A DNA stretch of 64,000 nucleotides from Liopterus haemorrhoidalis (taxonomy: Eukaryota; Arthropoda; Insecta; Coleoptera; Dytiscidae): positions 35,133,916 to 35,197,915 of the forward strand of contig OZ020612.1 of assembly GCA_963971575.1 (NCBI GenBank), written 5' to 3'. Of the stretch, positions 61,491 to 64,000 are shown in pieces. The notes below the pieces were generated by a model. The model was not told where the DNA came from. It made no database searches and worked only from the letters and a program-made list of their open reading frames with translations. Within the stretch, counting starts at the first letter, position 1. The number at the start of each line of letters is the position of its first letter. A program made the translations under genes and the position numbers.

Positions 61491-62597
61491 GACTCATGGT
61501 TTGTCGACGGAGCACAAGGATCCGCATTTAAAATCAAGAGATCACTTAAAAATTTTCACCTCTCTACACTGTACAGTCAGCTCATGTTTAAACGGGGGTA
61601 ATAGAACAGGTTGAACCGTTACATTGGCAAAGTAGTTTAATATATTTATAAATATATAGTGCCGGATATTTAGACACAGAGAATTTCTACCCTTTTGTAC
61701 CGTCTAGACTTTGCGAACTTAATTCAAGATGGCTACGATACTATAGCTTCCTCTTGGTTAACTTCCACGTCTTCTTCCGCATTCTAAACTTACTATGTAA
61801 GCTCAATTTCAGTACACAGTTTAGTTGTTGTGTAATTAATTACCTACCCTTAAAATTATTGCCTGTTATTTTCTAGAAAACCTTGTTGATGTATATGAAT
61901 TAAAATAATTTCCATTTTCCTGTAAATATTTTCCATTAGAGTGCGTGTTGGGTGTGTCATTATTAATAGAAATTGAAATTTTATAGTACTTTATAAATTT
62001 TCATTACTTGTTTTAACAGAAAATTACTGTTTTAAAACTATATAATAATATTTCCTCCATTTATTAAATTAAACGATTTCATAAAAGAAACAGTACTTGT
62101 GATTTAAAACCATAATTTGTAGTCCTAATGTGAACGTTGTGATTTATTCTAAACGTTCTCTGTTTGAATGACTAGTGTGAATGCCTAAACTCTTCACTAC
62201 ATTGTTTCCTGGTGTTTAGAATACTGATGATGCTAAACTTATTCAAAGCACGATTAAACGATAATTATATTATTTAAATTGTAATTTATCGTTTGGTACT
62301 GCAAATATTTTTTAGAAAATCTGAAATCTCCAAGTGAAATTCTTTTATGATCACTTTCCAAGTGAAAAGAAAATTACCAAGTGAAAGAAAAGAGTTAGTG
62401 ATGTGTCTATATATCAGTCATAAATGAGACATATTAAATGACATAATGTGTTACGTCACAGATCATACTGCATTCTAACGATGTTATACGTAACTTTGTA
62501 AGTGGTACATATCTTAATACTCAGATGTTAAGAAATAATTATTCGCATAAATATTTTAACAGATAAATTAATTGCCAATTAAAATTTATTTAAGGCT

Positions 62598-62716
62598 CCG
62601 ACGTGGAATGTATCTGACGTCACATGGCACTGTTGTGAAGTCTTCCGAAATTAATGGTTCTGACGTGATGTGACGCTGACGCGACGTGATTCTGACGTAA
62701 CATGACGTGACTGTGT
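62598..62716. repeat. Cluster of (T)GACGT motifs
   Basis: At least seven TGACGT or CGACGT hexamers within about 120 bp, including one full TGACGTCA (62614-62621). Spacing is irregular, so this is not a simple tandem array. Confidence 0.7.
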
Positions 62717-62756
62717 TCTGCTACTGTCTTTTCCAGAGCAGTCGTTCTTTTCGCAA

Positions 62757-62900
62757 ATGGCCGGTTGCTAAAGAACGACTTAAATGTTTTAACTCTAGTT
62801 ATCTCCAACTCAAGTTAAAATGATATGCTTTTGTATGTTGTTTTGTATCGAGTTAAGAATAACTCAAGTTAAGACACTTAACTCGTTCTTTAGCGGCCAT
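62757..62900. mobile_element. MITE with ATGGCCG...CTAAAGAACGA ends
   Basis: Left ATGGCCGGTTGCTAAAGAAC and inverted right ATGGCCGCTAAAGAACGAGT match apart from a 3-4 base insertion. AACTCAAGTTAA occurs twice inside. Length 144 bp, no coding. Confidence 0.7.
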
Positions 62901-63011
62901 AAGAATCTAATATAAATAAATGTTTTAAAATAGAAACATTTGGACGTTGTTTTCACAACATAAACCTGTACGTCCACATTTGGAATATATTTTCTTATTT
63001 ATCGCCTAACA

Positions 63012-63080
63012 CAGCGATTCTTAAACTGGGGTCCGCGGGCCCTTGGGGGGTTTAGCCATTACCGGGGTTCCGCGAAACAA
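63012..63080. mobile_element. hAT (Charlie-like) left end
   Basis: CAGCGATTCTTAAACTGGGG followed by TCCGCGGGCCCTTGG and GGGGTTCCGCG is the familiar hAT terminus. A right end was not identified. Confidence 0.55.
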
Positions 63081-63483
63081 TGTTGACATTAACTTTACAT
63101 CCCCCAACTTTTCGCTTTTATTCAAATAACTTATTTAATAAAAATCTTACATGGTCAAGACTTTTTGTATTTATTGTTATCTAACTAGTTATTGATATAA
63201 CTGAACAATAATTAGTAAAAATTTAATTATTTTTAATCAACTGCAAATTATTTACAGAAAATATATTATAATAAGATCTATTTTGACTAATATTTGACCA
63301 AGAAATGTTTGTATGAATTTAACGTATTATAATTTTTAACTTTTTGTAATTCTTTTTACTACTATTTTTATTCATTATATGTTTTTTATTCTATATGCTA
63401 ATAAAAATGTTCATATAACTGCGCAAGACCATTTATTAAAATAACCAGCGATACATTTTTAGCAATATTTATTATAACAACCT

Positions 63484-63704
63484 TTCTTTTGTTGCTCATC
63501 ACTTGTATGCTGCAGTTGAGGACCTTTTTTTGCTCATTATTTGTATTTTGGAGACTTTTTGCTCATCACTTGTATTTTTTGAAGGCGAGTAAAATTGAAT
63601 AAAATATACTGTATTTTACAGCATTCGCAATAGAGGCGCCAATATATTCGAAATGGCGCAACTTGGACACTTGCCACCGGCGCTTAATATCTTCGTTACG
63701 GCAC
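63484..63704. mobile_element. hAT-related right part with subterminal repeats
   Basis: Ends TTACGGCACTG (inverted CAGTGCCGTAACGAAG). Carries three TTGCTCATCACTTGTATTTT-type units like those in 31696-31958. GAGGCGCCAA is shared with the interior of that element too. Confidence 0.55.
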
Positions 63705-64000
63705 TGGCTGAATTATTAATTTATCGTATCTATTTATACTGATATAAGTATACCATACTTTTACGAATTTTCGAATCCAGACCGTTGTCGTAAACCGAAC
63801 CATTGCTTTCTTTCAATATTTAATGTCATATTGAACATTAGTTGTCATATATATGCATAATTTATGTAAATAAACAATATATAATTGAATACTAAACTTG
63901 TCCGACTTCATTACATTGCAGTCTTAAAGTAAGCTCATTTCGGTAAGGGAGCTGTCGAATATGGGATACAGTAACAATTCAAAGCAGTCATATGAATAGA

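Larger units (their letters stand above)
32700..64000 (-). other. Probable long 5' intron of Lac2 and/or intergenic DNA
   Basis: The first visible exon needs one base and a signal peptide from an upstream exon. Long first introns are known for insect Lac2. I searched minus-strand translations here for a signal peptide followed by a phase-1 donor and found none that I trust. The content is mostly transposon remnants listed separately. Stretches not listed hold nothing that I could identify. Confidence 0.4.

Overview
This is AT-rich, intron-dominated DNA from an insect nuclear genome. The evidence is canonical GT-AG introns, insect-type transposons (mariner, hAT MITEs, non-LTR LINE remnants, a tRNA-derived SINE) and one recognisable host gene, laccase-2 (Lac2), the multicopper phenoloxidase that tans and hardens cuticle. 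The exon layout with duplicated 3' exons recalls Lac2 of beetles such as Tribolium. That makes a beetle or other holometabolous insect likely, but I cannot name the species.

Lac2 runs on the minus strand from about 32.4 kb leftward. Nine exons join in frame: five shared exons (32058-32421, 28631-28915, 23444-23670, 21441-21692, 19624-19808), then a complete 3' set (17484-17679, 14938-15150, 14649-14879, 12114-12262 ending in TAA). They encode 699 residues with all copper-binding motifs. A second version of the sixth exon lies at 984-1179 with the same 196-nt length and the same phases. It must begin an alternative 3' set whose remaining exons lie off the left edge. The short exon with the start codon and signal peptide was not found and should lie to the right of 32421.

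The introns and the right half (32.7-64 kb) are transposon-filled. They include: hAT MITEs with 8-bp target duplications at 6.8, 31.7, 47.0, 50.7 and 57.8 kb; a mariner split by another mariner at 39.5-41.6 kb; a mariner split by a SINE at 20.3-21.3 kb; LINE remnants at 2.9, 12.3, 14.4, 45.4, 45.9, 48.7, 58.8 and 60.7 kb; a 91-bp perfect inverted repeat (foldback) at 56.1-56.4 kb; two (AAAT)n arrays; and GACA-type purine arrays.

No second confident host gene is visible. A 50-codon plus-strand ORF with a good signal peptide (47826-47978) is the only other candidate. No rRNA gene, no intact tRNA gene and no CRISPR array was seen.
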